DNA of 64,000 nt from contig NZ_JBFREB010000001.1 of assembly GCF_052114085.1 (NCBI RefSeq), forward strand, positions 2,914,001 to 2,978,000, written 5' to 3'. Numbering within the stretch: the stretch's first letter is position 1; every line of letters starts with the position of its first letter. The position numbers were made by a program, and so were the translations under genes. This document shows, in pieces, positions 8,783-17,147 of the stretch. This DNA is from Leifsonia sp052114085. Its GTDB lineage: Bacteria > Actinomycetota > Actinomycetes > Actinomycetales > Microbacteriaceae. Below the pieces are notes generated by a model, which searched no databases, was not told the DNA's origin, and saw only the letters and a program-made list of their open reading frames with translations.

Positions 8783-9937
8783 GTGCGCATCCTCTCGATC
8801 GTCACCCTGGTCAGCCCGACGGGAGAGTACGGCGGGCCGGTCCGGGTCGCCGTCAACCAGGCCCGGGCGCTGACCGAACTCGGCCACGATGTCACCATCG
8901 CCGGGAGTTTTCGTGGCTTTCCGGAAGCGCCGAAAGCGCTGGAAGGCATCCCGGCCCATCTCGTCCCGGCCCGCACCCTGCTTCCCGGCGTTGGATTCGC
9001 CGGCCTGGCCGCACCCGGCCTGAGCCGCTGGGTGCGCAGCGCCGCCCGCTCCGCGGACGTGGTGCACGTGCACCTCGCCCGCGACCTCGTGACGGTGCCC
9101 GCTGCAATGGCCGCCCGGCGGGCGAAGATCCCGTACGTGCTCCAGACGCACGGCATGATCGATCCCTCCCGCAACCCGCTCGCCCGGCCGCTCGACGCCG
9201 TCGCCACCCGGCGCGTACTGCGCGATGCCGCCGCCGTGCTGTACCTGACCCCGGTCGAGCGCGCGGGGCTGCGCGCCGTGGCGGGCGACGGGATCGCGCT
9301 GTCCGAATTGCGAAACGGTGTCCCGTCGGCCGCCGAGGCCGCACCGCCCCAGGGACTCGAGGTGCTCTACCTCGCCCGCCTCGCGCCACGCAAACGTCCG
9401 GAGACGTTCGTGGCGGCGGCGGACACGCTGGGCGCCGAGTTCCCGAAGGCGACCTTCCGCCTCGTCGGCCCCGACGAAGGCCGCGCCGAAGAGGTCTCAC
9501 GTCGCATCCGGGAGTCGGCCGCGGATGTGGCCTGGGAGGGAGCTCTCGACCCCGACCGGACCGGCGAGCGACTCTCGCGCGCCGCGATCTACGTGCTGCC
9601 CGCGGTCGACGAACCGTACCCGATGAGCGTCCTGGAGGCGATGGCCGCCGGACTCCCGGTCGTCGTGACGGACACCTGCGGTCTCGCGCCGATCATCGCC
9701 GAGACCGGCTGCGGCATCGTCGTCGACGACTCCATCGAAGCGCTCACCGCGGCGATCAGACGACTTCTGGCGGATCCGGCGCTTCGTGCCGACCAGGGGC
9801 GTCGAGCTCGTGAGGTCGCCCGGGAGCGGTTCTCGATGCAGGCGATTGCGCACGATCTTCAGGCGATCTATCGGCGAGCAGTGGACGGGCAGCCGGAAGC
9901 TGCGCCACAAGACGCCGATCCGCTTTCGTCCCCCTGA
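8783..9937 (+). CDS. GT4-family glycosyltransferase
   Basis: 384 residues starting with GTG, two bases after the acetyltransferase stop. The N-terminus MRILSIVTLVSPTGEYGGPVR is the classic Glyco_transf_4 donor/acceptor loop. The C-terminal half has EVLYLARLAPRKRPETFV, FRLVGPDEG, IYVLPAVDEPYPMSVLEAMAAGLPVV (E-x7-E motif) and a GIVVDD loop. It likely adds one sugar to the lipid-linked repeat unit. The last 182 bp are overlapped on the other strand by the Wzy-like gene. Confidence 0.9.
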   Translation: MRILSIVTLVSPTGEYGGPVRVAVNQARALTELGHDVTIAGSFRGFPEAPKALEGIPAHLVPARTLLPGVGFAGLAAPGLSRWVRSAARSADVVHVHLARDLVTVPAAMAARRAKIPYVLQTHGMIDPSRNPLARPLDAVATRRVLRDAAAVLYLTPVERAGLRAVAGDGIALSELRNGVPSAAEAAPPQGLEVLYLARLAPRKRPETFVAAADTLGAEFPKATFRLVGPDEGRAEEVSRRIRESAADVAWEGALDPDRTGERLSRAAIYVLPAVDEPYPMSVLEAMAAGLPVVVTDTCGLAPIIAETGCGIVVDDSIEALTAAIRRLLADPALRADQGRRAREVARERFSMQAIAHDLQAIYRRAVDGQPEAAPQDADPLSSP

Positions 9938-11390
9938 CGGGCGCGCGGCTCCGTTTGGCGACGAAGAGGATGCAGGCGATCGCGATCGCGACCGTCCCCG
10001 ACGCCTGCAGGAGCGATCCACGGAGCAGGATCAGCATGTAGACGGGGAAGATCGCGCCGACGATCGCCCAGAGGCCGTTCTCCGCGAAGGCGGGGATGAG
10101 CCGGGTGTCGAAGCGGCGGAGGGCGAACCCGGCGACGACGAAGACGGCCAGCAGCACGATCACTCCGCCATTCACCAGGCTCTCCGCCCACAGCGGGGCC
10201 GAGAGGTTGGTGAAGGGGTAGCCGCGGTAGTTCGCCAGCAGGATGCCGGTGTCGATCGGCTTGTTCGCCCAGATCGCGCGAGGCACCCAGAAGAACAGCA
10301 TCCCCAGTGCCTGCTGCCCGGGCACGACGAGCCCATCGTGCACGAACGAGTATGCGTTCGCGATCTGCCAGAACGCGTCGTAGTCCGGACTCCCCTTGTA
10401 CTCGCCGAAGAAGCCGTCCCACGTCACGTCGACCGTCGTCCTCCGGAACGCGTCGGCGAGCGGGAACACGAAGATGAGCCCGGCGATCGCCCCGACCATC
10501 GTGATCCGTCGCCGACGTTTGGTGAGCATGGCCCCGGCGTAGACCAGGAGGGCGAACCACACGGTGCCCATGCTGTACCGGGCGCTGCTCACCGGATTGA
10601 CGACGATCAGCAGGAGCGCGGCCGCAGCGAAGATGATGAGGAGGTAGAGGCGGCGGTGCTGGGTCGTGCTGCGACGCAGCACCGCCATGGCACCGACCCC
10701 GACGAGCAGGGGGTAGATCGACAGCGCGTACATGATCGAGCGCGTGGCCGGATCTGTCCAGGCCGCCTGCCGCGCGGCGAACGCCGTGTCACGGCTGCTC
10801 AGCAGCGTGCTGACGCCGATCTTCTGCACGAAGTACGCGGCGAACAGCACGCCGACCACCAGGAGCAGCAGCGTCCGGCTGCGGTCGATGCCCGTAACCG
10901 GCCGCGCAGCGCGCTCCGCGGTGGGCGCGGCGTGGGGATGGATGCGGAGCGAGCGCTCACGCAGGACGGCGAGCACCCGCCCGAACTCATAACTGAGCAG
11001 GCCGGCCCAGACGATCGTGGCCGTCGGGACGTCGAGGTCGGGATTCATCCCCGGGGTGGTCGTCGACAGCAGCCCGCTCCGCATCTGCACGGTCGGCGCG
11101 AGCCCCATGAAGATGTAGGCGAAGAGCCAGAAGAAGAAATCGAACAGCTGGGCGTCGCCGCGGACGATCGCGTAGGAGAGCCGGATACCGGACCAGACCG
11201 CAATGGCGATCGTCAGCATCCACCCGGTGCTGCGACCGACATCCGGGACATCGACGGCCAGCAGGGCCGGGATCGCACCGGCCAGGATCGCTGCGAGGAC
11301 GACGAAGCCGAGAGTCTTCGTGGACGCGGAGTGGTGGTCGTGGTGGGTCGTCAGCCGGTTCTCCCGGCGCAGGGGGAACCCGGCCGTCAC
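9756..11390 (-). CDS. Wzy-like O-antigen/exopolysaccharide polymerase
   Basis: 544 residues with about 11-12 hydrophobic helices and a large loop around residues 330-400 (TTVDVTWDGFFGEYKGSPDYDAF split across it), the layout of oligosaccharide repeat-unit polymerases. GTG start at 11388-11390 overlaps the SGNH-like gene's TGA (GTGA), so the two are coupled. Membrane segments end near AIACILFVAKRSRAP. The remaining 60-65 residues are Arg/Pro/Ala-rich and encoded antisense to the glycosyltransferase at 8783-9937, a 182-bp convergent overlap that may reflect a lost stop codon. Assignment is by topology and neighbours. Confidence 0.8.
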   Translation of the reverse strand: MTAGFPLRRENRLTTHHDHHSASTKTLGFVVLAAILAGAIPALLAVDVPDVGRSTGWMLTIAIAVWSGIRLSYAIVRGDAQLFDFFFWLFAYIFMGLAPTVQMRSGLLSTTTPGMNPDLDVPTATIVWAGLLSYEFGRVLAVLRERSLRIHPHAAPTAERAARPVTGIDRSRTLLLLVVGVLFAAYFVQKIGVSTLLSSRDTAFAARQAAWTDPATRSIMYALSIYPLLVGVGAMAVLRRSTTQHRRLYLLIIFAAAALLLIVVNPVSSARYSMGTVWFALLVYAGAMLTKRRRRITMVGAIAGLIFVFPLADAFRRTTVDVTWDGFFGEYKGSPDYDAFWQIANAYSFVHDGLVVPGQQALGMLFFWVPRAIWANKPIDTGILLANYRGYPFTNLSAPLWAESLVNGGVIVLLAVFVVAGFALRRFDTRLIPAFAENGLWAIVGAIFPVYMLILLRGSLLQASGTVAIAIACILFVAKRSRAPVRGTKADRRLVAQLPAARPLLADRSPEDRAQSPASRTAPGRPHELDAPGRHEAPDPPEVV

Positions 11391-12082
11391 TTGACGGCCG
11401 CGGCGATGCGGGCGGCGATGGCCGCCTGGCCGGAGTCGCTCAGCTTGCCGTCGGTGAACATGCTCTGGTTGAGGGTCGGGGGGTCGAGCAGGCTGACGTA
11501 GGTCAACCCGAGCGACGTCGCGGCGGTCTTCACGGCCGCATCGGTGTTCTGGAGCTCCTCCGAGGGCTGGGCATCAGCCGAGGCGGGGCCGACCGCGATG
11601 ATGGTCGCGTGCGGCAGCCCCTGGTGCAGGGTCTGGAACGTCTGGGCGACCTGGACGCTGACGTCGGTCTTGTCAGCGGTCTCCGCCCATCCGCCGGCGA
11701 CGACGACGATCTGCGGATTCAGGGCGACGATCTGTGGAACGGACTCGAGGAAGTCGGGGCAGGGTTGCGAGCCGCACGTGCCCGCGACCGTGTAGCCGGT
11801 CGCCGAGTGCGAGAGGTTGACCTGCTGCCATCCTCTGGCCTGCGAGACCAGGGTCGGCCAGGATGCGTGGCCGAGCGTCGCCACCGACTCGCTGCCGCCG
11901 AGGAAGACCGCCACCGGCTGGTTGTTGACCGCCTGCAGGACCGGCCAGCTCGACGTCTCACGCGGGGCGCTGTGGGCGGACTGGACGGCGAAAGCGGACA
12001 ACGCGATCGTCGCCACCGTCAGGCAGCCGATGCCGACGAGGCCCAGGATCCGGGCGACGGAGAGGCGGGCGAGCGAGCGCAT
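11387..12082 (-). CDS. Membrane-anchored SGNH-like protein with altered catalytic motif
   Basis: 231 residues: a single N-terminal membrane segment (about 10-32), then an extracytoplasmic SGNH-hydrolase-like domain. Block I reads VFLGGSESVA in place of GDS. Block III-like VVVAGGWAET and VGPASADA follow. The last block reads DGKLSDSGQAAIA where active members have D-x-x-H, so the catalytic His is absent. Active relatives remove or transfer acetyl groups on surface glycans. Its position between the polymerase and the kinase suggests work on the same polymer, possibly as a non-hydrolytic binder. ATG at 12080-12082 preferred; an in-frame GTG at 12098-12100 also exists. Confidence 0.68.
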   Translation of the reverse strand: MRSLARLSVARILGLVGIGCLTVATIALSAFAVQSAHSAPRETSSWPVLQAVNNQPVAVFLGGSESVATLGHASWPTLVSQARGWQQVNLSHSATGYTVAGTCGSQPCPDFLESVPQIVALNPQIVVVAGGWAETADKTDVSVQVAQTFQTLHQGLPHATIIAVGPASADAQPSEELQNTDAAVKTAATSLGLTYVSLLDPPTLNQSMFTDGKLSDSGQAAIAARIAAAVK

Positions 12083-12100
12083 CCTCAAATAATCGCACAC

Positions 12101-12106
12101 TATAAT
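12101..12106 (+). promoter_or_regulatory. Consensus -10 box TATAAT before the tyrosine-kinase gene
   Basis: A perfect TATAAT 29 nt before the ATG at 12135, in the short divergent spacer with the SGNH-like gene. A GAAGGG ribosome-binding site lies at 12123-12128. I see no clear -35. Confidence 0.55.
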
Positions 12107-12134
12107 GCGGAGACGCTTCTCAGAAGGGCACTAG

Positions 12135-13577
12135 ATGGACGGTCGACGCTTCGCGAAGCTGCTTCTCACACGCTGGATGATCATCGTGGCCGCCATCGAG
12201 GTCGGACTTCTCGGCGGGGCAGCGTACGCGCTGCTCGCGACGCCGAAGTACACGGCAGAGTCAGAGATCCTGGTCTCGGCGCTCGGCAGCGACAGCACGA
12301 CCGATCTCGCCCAGGGCAACAGCTATTCACAGGCGCAGGCCCGCAACTTCGCGCTCATCGCGACGCGCAACTCGGTCCTCGACCCCGTCATCTCGACCCT
12401 CGGCCTGCGCACCACCCCGGGCGCGCTGACGTCGCAGATCTCCGTGTCGGTTCCGCTCAACACGTCGCTGATCAGCGTCTCCGTCGACGACACGTCGCCG
12501 TCGCGCGCCGCCGCCATCGCGAACGCCGTGAGCGCGAGCCTGAGCAACGTCGTCGCCAACCTCACACCACGCCGCAGCGACGGCACTCTGCCGGTGACGC
12601 TGGAAACGGTGCAGCAGGCCAACGTCCCCCGCGCGCAGTCGTCGCCCAACGCCCTGGTGTCGATCATCCTCGGCGGACTGCTGGGCCTCGTCGTCGCCGT
12701 CGCCGGGATCGTCGTGCGCGAGCTCGTCGGAGCGAAGATCCGCAGCTCCGACCAGATCAGTCAGATCGCCGACGTCACCATCCTGGGATCGATCGTCGAA
12801 GACAAGACGATCGCCGACAGCCCCGTCCTGCTCCAGGGCGCCAACTACTCCAAGCGTGCCGAGGAGTTCCGCCAGGTCCGGACGAACCTGCGCTTCCTGC
12901 AGGCGGGCAAGGACCGCAAGGTCTTCGTCATCACCTCGTCGATCCCGGGCGAGGGCAAGAGCATCGTGGCGGCGAACCTGGCCGCCGTCCTCGCCGCGTC
13001 CGGCAGCTCGGTCTGCCTGGTCGAAGCAGACCTGAGACGCCCGTCGCTCGGCCCGTACCTCGACCTCGAAGACAGCGTCGGAGTGACGAGCGTGCTCGCC
13101 GGCGACGCGACCGTGGATGAGGCGCTCCAGACGTGGGGACCGGACGGCCTGCAGGTCATGCTGTCCGGGCAGCTCCCGCCGAACCCGAGCGAGATGCTCG
13201 GGTCGCTCGCGGCCGAGGAGCTGTTCGTCGTTCTCAGCAATCGGTTCGACACTGTCATCGTCGACTGCCCGCCGCTGCTCCCGGTCACCGACGCGGCCAT
13301 CATCGCCCGGTACTTCGAGGGTGCGATCATGGTCGCCGGCTCGGGCAAGGTCCAGGTGCGCGAGTTCCGCCGCTCGCTGCAGATGCTCGATTCGGCCGGA
13401 GTCCCCCTCCTCGGCGTGATCGCCAACCGGACCTCCGCCGAAGCGGAGACCAAGTACCAGCGGATCTACGCCGCCAGTGCTCCTGAGCCCGAAGCCGACG
13501 ACGTCAAGGCCACGGCAACGGACCGGGGCCGCAAGCGGGACAGCCGCGAGCGGAGCGATGCCGACGCCCGGCTCTGA
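12135..13577 (+). CDS. Wzz/BY-kinase fusion: polysaccharide chain-length regulator and tyrosine autokinase
   Basis: 480 residues. Two membrane helices (about 14-34 and 175-197) flank an extracytoplasmic Wzz domain (Y-T-A-E-S-E-I near residue 40). The cytoplasmic BY-kinase domain has Walker A SSIPGEGKS (about 269-277), Walker A-prime CLVEADLRRP and Walker B VIVDCPPLL. Residue E replaces the more usual D in the A-prime VD/EAD position. The C-terminus has few tyrosines (KYQRIYAAS) followed by a charged Arg/Asp-rich tail, so autophosphorylation sites would be limited. These proteins control polymerisation and export in Wzy-dependent pathways. The phosphatase gene that follows overlaps its end by 20 bp. 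Confidence 0.92.
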   Translation: MDGRRFAKLLLTRWMIIVAAIEVGLLGGAAYALLATPKYTAESEILVSALGSDSTTDLAQGNSYSQAQARNFALIATRNSVLDPVISTLGLRTTPGALTSQISVSVPLNTSLISVSVDDTSPSRAAAIANAVSASLSNVVANLTPRRSDGTLPVTLETVQQANVPRAQSSPNALVSIILGGLLGLVVAVAGIVVRELVGAKIRSSDQISQIADVTILGSIVEDKTIADSPVLLQGANYSKRAEEFRQVRTNLRFLQAGKDRKVFVITSSIPGEGKSIVAANLAAVLAASGSSVCLVEADLRRPSLGPYLDLEDSVGVTSVLAGDATVDEALQTWGPDGLQVMLSGQLPPNPSEMLGSLAAEELFVVLSNRFDTVIVDCPPLLPVTDAAIIARYFEGAIMVAGSGKVQVREFRRSLQMLDSAGVPLLGVIANRTSAEAETKYQRIYAASAPEPEADDVKATATDRGRKRDSRERSDADARL

Positions 13578-14166
13578 GCCGGCGAACATCCTCGTGGTCT
13601 GCACGGGGAACATCTGCCGCTCGCCGTACATGCAGTTCACCCTGACCGCGGCACTCGCGGCGGCGGGCGTCGATGACATCGTCGTCGCGTCAGCCGGCAC
13701 CCACGCTGTTCCCGACTCGGGTGTCGCGCCGCACATGGCGGCCCTGCTGAGGGCCGACGGACTGGATGTCGACGGTTACGCGACGCGGCAGCTCACGGCC
13801 GCCATGGTCGCCGACGCAGACATCGTGCTCACTGCGGAACGCGCACATCGCAAGCAGGTCGTACTGCTCGATCCGCGGGCCCTGGGGCGCACCTTCACCC
13901 TCCTGCAGTTCAGCCGGCTGCTGCCCGTCGCCACGGCGTCGGGCAGACACCGGGCGGAGCAGTCGGCGAAGACGCGGCTGAAGACTCTCATCGAGCGGTG
14001 CGTCGCGGCGCGGGGGACCGTCGGCCCCGGCGGCAGCGGTGACGACGTCGCCGACCCCTGGGGATTCGCCCCTGACGCCTACCGGCGCTCCGCGGAGCAG
14101 ATGCGACCGGCCCTCTACACGGTGGCGGACGCACTCGTCCCGCGCGGCATCGGTTCGATCATCTGA
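13558..14166 (+). CDS. Low-molecular-weight protein-tyrosine phosphatase (Wzb-like)
   Basis: 202 residues. The P-loop CTGNICRS (C-x5-R-S) lies near residues 16-23 and the general-acid loop appears as DPWG near residue 165. The protein is longer than the usual about 150 residues because of an insert around LLPVATASGRHR. It removes phosphate from the C-terminal tyrosines of the partner BY-kinase, cycling polymer assembly. ATG at 13558 overlaps the kinase gene by 20 bp, implying translational coupling. Confidence 0.92.
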   Translation: MPTPGSEPANILVVCTGNICRSPYMQFTLTAALAAAGVDDIVVASAGTHAVPDSGVAPHMAALLRADGLDVDGYATRQLTAAMVADADIVLTAERAHRKQVVLLDPRALGRTFTLLQFSRLLPVATASGRHRAEQSAKTRLKTLIERCVAARGTVGPGGSGDDVADPWGFAPDAYRRSAEQMRPALYTVADALVPRGIGSII

Positions 14167-14207
14167 TCGCCTGCGCCGCGCGGGACGGGTGGTGGTGCTG
14201 GGTGTGA

Positions 14208-16352
14208 CTACTTGGCTACGACCGCGAATCCGAAGTACTCGAAGTCGTTGACCTGCGGAGTGTTCGTCACCGTGTAGGGCGACGTTCCCGAGAGGATCGT
14301 CTGGCCGCCCCGGGTGGCGGACGCCGACACGGTGCCCGCAGCGAGCGGGACGACGGTCGACGTGACGCCGGCGGGGACATCCACGGTCTTGGTGGTGCCG
14401 CCGACCTTCACCGTCAGGGTGGCCGGTGCGGTGAGCATCGTCAGCACCTCCACGGTGTCGCGAGGCGGAGTGCCGGTGCCGTCCAGGTTCGGCGTCTCGA
14501 TCCGGCCGATAGCCGGCTTCGAGGTCGTGAACTGGTCACGGTGCGTCACGTACAGCGAGTCCTTCTGGATGGCCGGTGCCGACCCCGTCTTGAACTGCGC
14601 GAGGTAGTACGCCGAGACGTCGAGGAAGGTGACGCCGTGGTTCGCGGACGGAGCGACGGCGGTGTTCTCGCTGTAGTCGTTCCAGGTCGCGATCTGCACC
14701 AGATCCGCACCGTCGCCGATGGCCTTCTGCCAGGACGCCCGGAGCAGCTCGGTGTTGTTCGCCTCCGCGTACTTGCCACCGTTCGGTCGCGAGTCCTGCA
14801 TGGCGACCGGCTGCATCCACTTCACACCGAGCGCGTGAGCACTGGCTGCGAGGTTGGGGGTGTTCTTCATGCTGGCCGCGGTGCGGGCGCCCCAGTTGCT
14901 GAGGCCGTAGCTGATCGGTGCGAAGGCAGCCATGTTCTGCTGGCTCGCGTTCTGGAGCACCGCCACGAAGGCGACATTGATGCCGTAGGAGTTCTTGAGC
15001 GTCGAGATGACGCTGGACCACCAGGACGGTGCCATGTCTTCCGCCGCGAAGGAGCTCAGAAGGTAACGTCCGTCGCTCAGCCGGTAGGCCGACGAGTACG
15101 AGTACAGCTTGGCGAGAGAGGCAGCGACAGCCGTGGGCGACGCGTTGACCGCGCCGGAGCTGGCGTCAACGTTCGGCGTGACGGTGAAGTTGCGCTTCGC
15201 GTTCTGGGCGGCCTGCATGAGACGCACGGTGGTGTCCCAGTTCTGGCCGGACCAGCTCATGACGTCGACGGTGAAGCCGTCGATGCCGGCGTCCGCGGCC
15301 TGGTTGACCTCGGTCTGAAGATCCGTGGTCCTCCAGTCGCCGCCGAGCGGCGCGCGGCCGATCGGACGGTCGCGGAGCAGACCGCCGTAGGCGATGTGCT
15401 TACCACCCTCACCATTCGGGTTGAGGTAGTTGTTCGCGTAGTAGTCGGAGACGGGGTTGCTGTTGTCGATCGACACCGGGTACGGCGGGAAGTAGTGCGC
15501 GAAGACCTTCTTCGCGGACGAGCCCGCAGCGGGGATCGGGAACGCTCCACCGATTCCGGTCGCGGTCGGCTGCGTCACGGGCGGGTTGGGCCCGGTCGCG
15601 GGAGGTGCCGGCTGCGTGGGTGTGGTGGTCGGCGGCGGGGTCGGCTTCGTCGGCGCGGACGGCTCACCGGACCCGGTCGGGGTCGGCGTGGGCGTCTGGG
15701 TCGCCGGCGGCGTCGTGGGGGTGCCGGCGTCTCCCAGCGTGAGGGAGAGGGTCGGCGACGTGAACGTGGTGCCCACGTACGGCTGCGAGTAAGCCAGCTC
15801 GAACGCGGCGTCCGAGGTCGTCGAGACCGCGGAGACGTTCAGCGGGATGCTGACCGTGGCGCCCTTCCGGGCCTGAGCGAGCTTGGTGTTCACCGTGCTC
15901 GCCGAGGGGACCGGCTTGTTGTTCTGCGTCAGGGTGGACGCCGACCAGGCGGTGCTGGTCGGGTACACCTGGAAACCGCCGGTCGACGCGGCCGTGTTGG
16001 TCACACGGACGGTCATGGTGGCTGCGACGACCTTCTTGCCGTCGGGGAGCGACGCGGTCGGGAACTTCACCAGAGTGCGGTCCGCGGTACGGGTGGCGCT
16101 GAGGTACGGGAGCTTGTCGTGGGTGCTTGCGGGCTGCCGGGTGGTGACCCAGCTGGCCTGCGAGGCTGCAAGTGTCGCCGTGTCGGAGCCGGCCGTGAGG
16201 GCAGACGCTGTGACCGGGACGGCCACGGCAGCGATGAGCGCTGCGGCGACGCCTGCGGCAATGCCAGCGATGCGTCGTCGGGCACGACGGCTGGCGGTAG
16301 GGGTGGATGGGGTGGTTCGGGGCACAGAGCGGTGCTTACCGGGGTGTGTCAT
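14208..16352 (-). CDS. Secreted GH71-type (alpha-1,3-glucanase-like) glycoside hydrolase with DNRLRE-like domain
   Basis: 714 residues. A long basic N-region with a signal segment (about 30-52) precedes a DNRLRE-like domain (about 55-215) similar in layout to the C-terminus of the 406-4773 protein. A Pro/Thr linker (about 215-270) follows, then a GH71-like catalytic region with VFAHYFPPYP, AADAGIDGFTVDVMSW and ATWNDYSEN, and a C-terminal beta domain. GH71 enzymes cleave alpha-1,3-glucans. It may trim or release the polymer made by the neighbouring genes (inference). ATG at 16352 is preferred; an upstream GTG would put the CCCCC/GGGGG element inside the gene. Confidence 0.82.
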   Translation of the reverse strand: MTHPGKHRSVPRTTPSTPTASRRARRRIAGIAAGVAAALIAAVAVPVTASALTAGSDTATLAASQASWVTTRQPASTHDKLPYLSATRTADRTLVKFPTASLPDGKKVVAATMTVRVTNTAASTGGFQVYPTSTAWSASTLTQNNKPVPSASTVNTKLAQARKGATVSIPLNVSAVSTTSDAAFELAYSQPYVGTTFTSPTLSLTLGDAGTPTTPPATQTPTPTPTGSGEPSAPTKPTPPPTTTPTQPAPPATGPNPPVTQPTATGIGGAFPIPAAGSSAKKVFAHYFPPYPVSIDNSNPVSDYYANNYLNPNGEGGKHIAYGGLLRDRPIGRAPLGGDWRTTDLQTEVNQAADAGIDGFTVDVMSWSGQNWDTTVRLMQAAQNAKRNFTVTPNVDASSGAVNASPTAVAASLAKLYSYSSAYRLSDGRYLLSSFAAEDMAPSWWSSVISTLKNSYGINVAFVAVLQNASQQNMAAFAPISYGLSNWGARTAASMKNTPNLAASAHALGVKWMQPVAMQDSRPNGGKYAEANNTELLRASWQKAIGDGADLVQIATWNDYSENTAVAPSANHGVTFLDVSAYYLAQFKTGSAPAIQKDSLYVTHRDQFTTSKPAIGRIETPNLDGTGTPPRDTVEVLTMLTAPATLTVKVGGTTKTVDVPAGVTSTVVPLAAGTVSASATRGGQTILSGTSPYTVTNTPQVNDFEYFGFAVVAK

Positions 16353-16376
16353 AGATGCTGTCCAATGCGGGGGTTT

Positions 16377-16394
16377 GCCCCCTTTATGGGGGAC
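16377..16394. promoter_or_regulatory. Inverted repeat CCCCC-TTTAT-GGGGG
   Basis: Perfect 5-bp arms with a 5-nt AT spacer, 25 nt before the GH71 start. On the minus strand it reads GTCCCCCATAAAGGGGGC. It is the best-conserved member of the four-site motif family in this locus and a likely operator for a shared regulator (inference). Confidence 0.5.
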
Positions 16395-16461
16395 TTGAAC
16401 TGCGACCACGCTAAGTCTACGAAGTCGCCGGGGTCAAGTTCATGCAGGTGCATCGTGCCGT

Positions 16462-16478
16462 GTCCCCCGTATGAGGGA
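16462..16478. promoter_or_regulatory. Related motif GTCCCCCGTATGAGGGA
   Basis: Same layout as the element at 16377 with a degenerate right arm. Its centre is about 43 nt before the leaderless ATG at 16514, the same distance as the 4912 element from the ATG at 4961. This fits a site overlapping the -35 region. Confidence 0.45.
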
Positions 16479-16501
16479 TGCGCGTCAGCTTAGACCCGAC
16501 C

Positions 16502-16507
16502 TATCAT
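16502..16507 (+). promoter_or_regulatory. -10 box TATCAT, leaderless
   Basis: TATCAT is followed by TTAAAA and the ATG at 16514, so the small lipoprotein mRNA probably begins at its start codon. Confidence 0.6.
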
Positions 16508-16513
16508 TTAAAA

Positions 16514-16921
16514 ATGAGGATCACTCGAATCGCGTGGGTCGCCACCGCCGCAGCCGTGCTGCTGGTCGCGACGGGCTGCACCTCGCAGCCCGACCCGAAC
16601 GCGACGGCGTGCACGGGCTGGTCTACCGCGACAGACGCGTGGGCCACTGCCGAGCAGTCCGCGTCGACCTCGAGCGCACACCTCGCGTCCCTTCGGTCGG
16701 ATCTGCACTCGGAACTGCAGAAGGCATCACGCACAGCGACAGGCGAAGTGAAGTCGGCGATGACGTCCGCAGTGGCCGATCTGCCCGACAATGCGCTTCG
16801 GATCGTCGAGCCTGGATCGAAGTATCGCTCCGCGTACGACTCGGCGAACTCTCAGGTACAGAAGGCGTGCGCCGCTGCGGGGCACACGATCGCGTTGAAG
16901 CCCGCGCCGGTCGTCTCCTGA
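16514..16921 (+). CDS. Small lipoprotein of unknown function
   Basis: 135 residues. A signal peptide ends in lipobox VATGC (Cys about residue 21), and a mostly helical, Ser/Ala/Lys-rich domain with two conserved-looking cysteines (ACTGWST; QKACAAAG) follows. No recognised family. It lies between the divergent GH71 gene and the sugar-phosphate transferase gene and carries the locus motif upstream, so a role in polymer export or its sensing is possible. The start is fixed by the TATCAT-N6-ATG promoter. Confidence 0.75.
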   Translation: MRITRIAWVATAAAVLLVATGCTSQPDPNATACTGWSTATDAWATAEQSASTSSAHLASLRSDLHSELQKASRTATGEVKSAMTSAVADLPDNALRIVEPGSKYRSAYDSANSQVQKACAAAGHTIALKPAPVVS

Positions 16922-17147
16922 TTTGCGTGCCCCCCAAAAACGGGGTAGCCCATCCCCTCTACAAACGAGGTAACCTCATCTTTATGAATTGATGAGGAAG
17001 ATTCAGTTATATCGAGTCTCTTCATACCGCTTGTCATACCGCTTGCCCCCGAATGCAGACCCGAATGCGTCCGGCGATCCGTGAGACCTCACGAACGCCT
17101 CGGTGCACTGGCCGTCGTTCGGTCACCCGCGCGAGGAGGACGCACGA
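16922..17147. promoter_or_regulatory. Leader region of the sugar-phosphate transferase gene
   Basis: A 226-bp AT-richer spacer. It holds the locus motif GCCCCCCAAAAACGGGGT (16929-16946), an 11-bp palindrome GAGGTAACCTC (16967-16977), and two 12-bp-period direct doublets: CATACCGCTTG at 17023 and 17035, and CCCGAATGC at 17048 and 17060. The ribosome-binding site GAGGAGG lies just before the ATG at 17148. The length and motif content suggest a regulated promoter with a long 5' leader. Confidence 0.5.
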
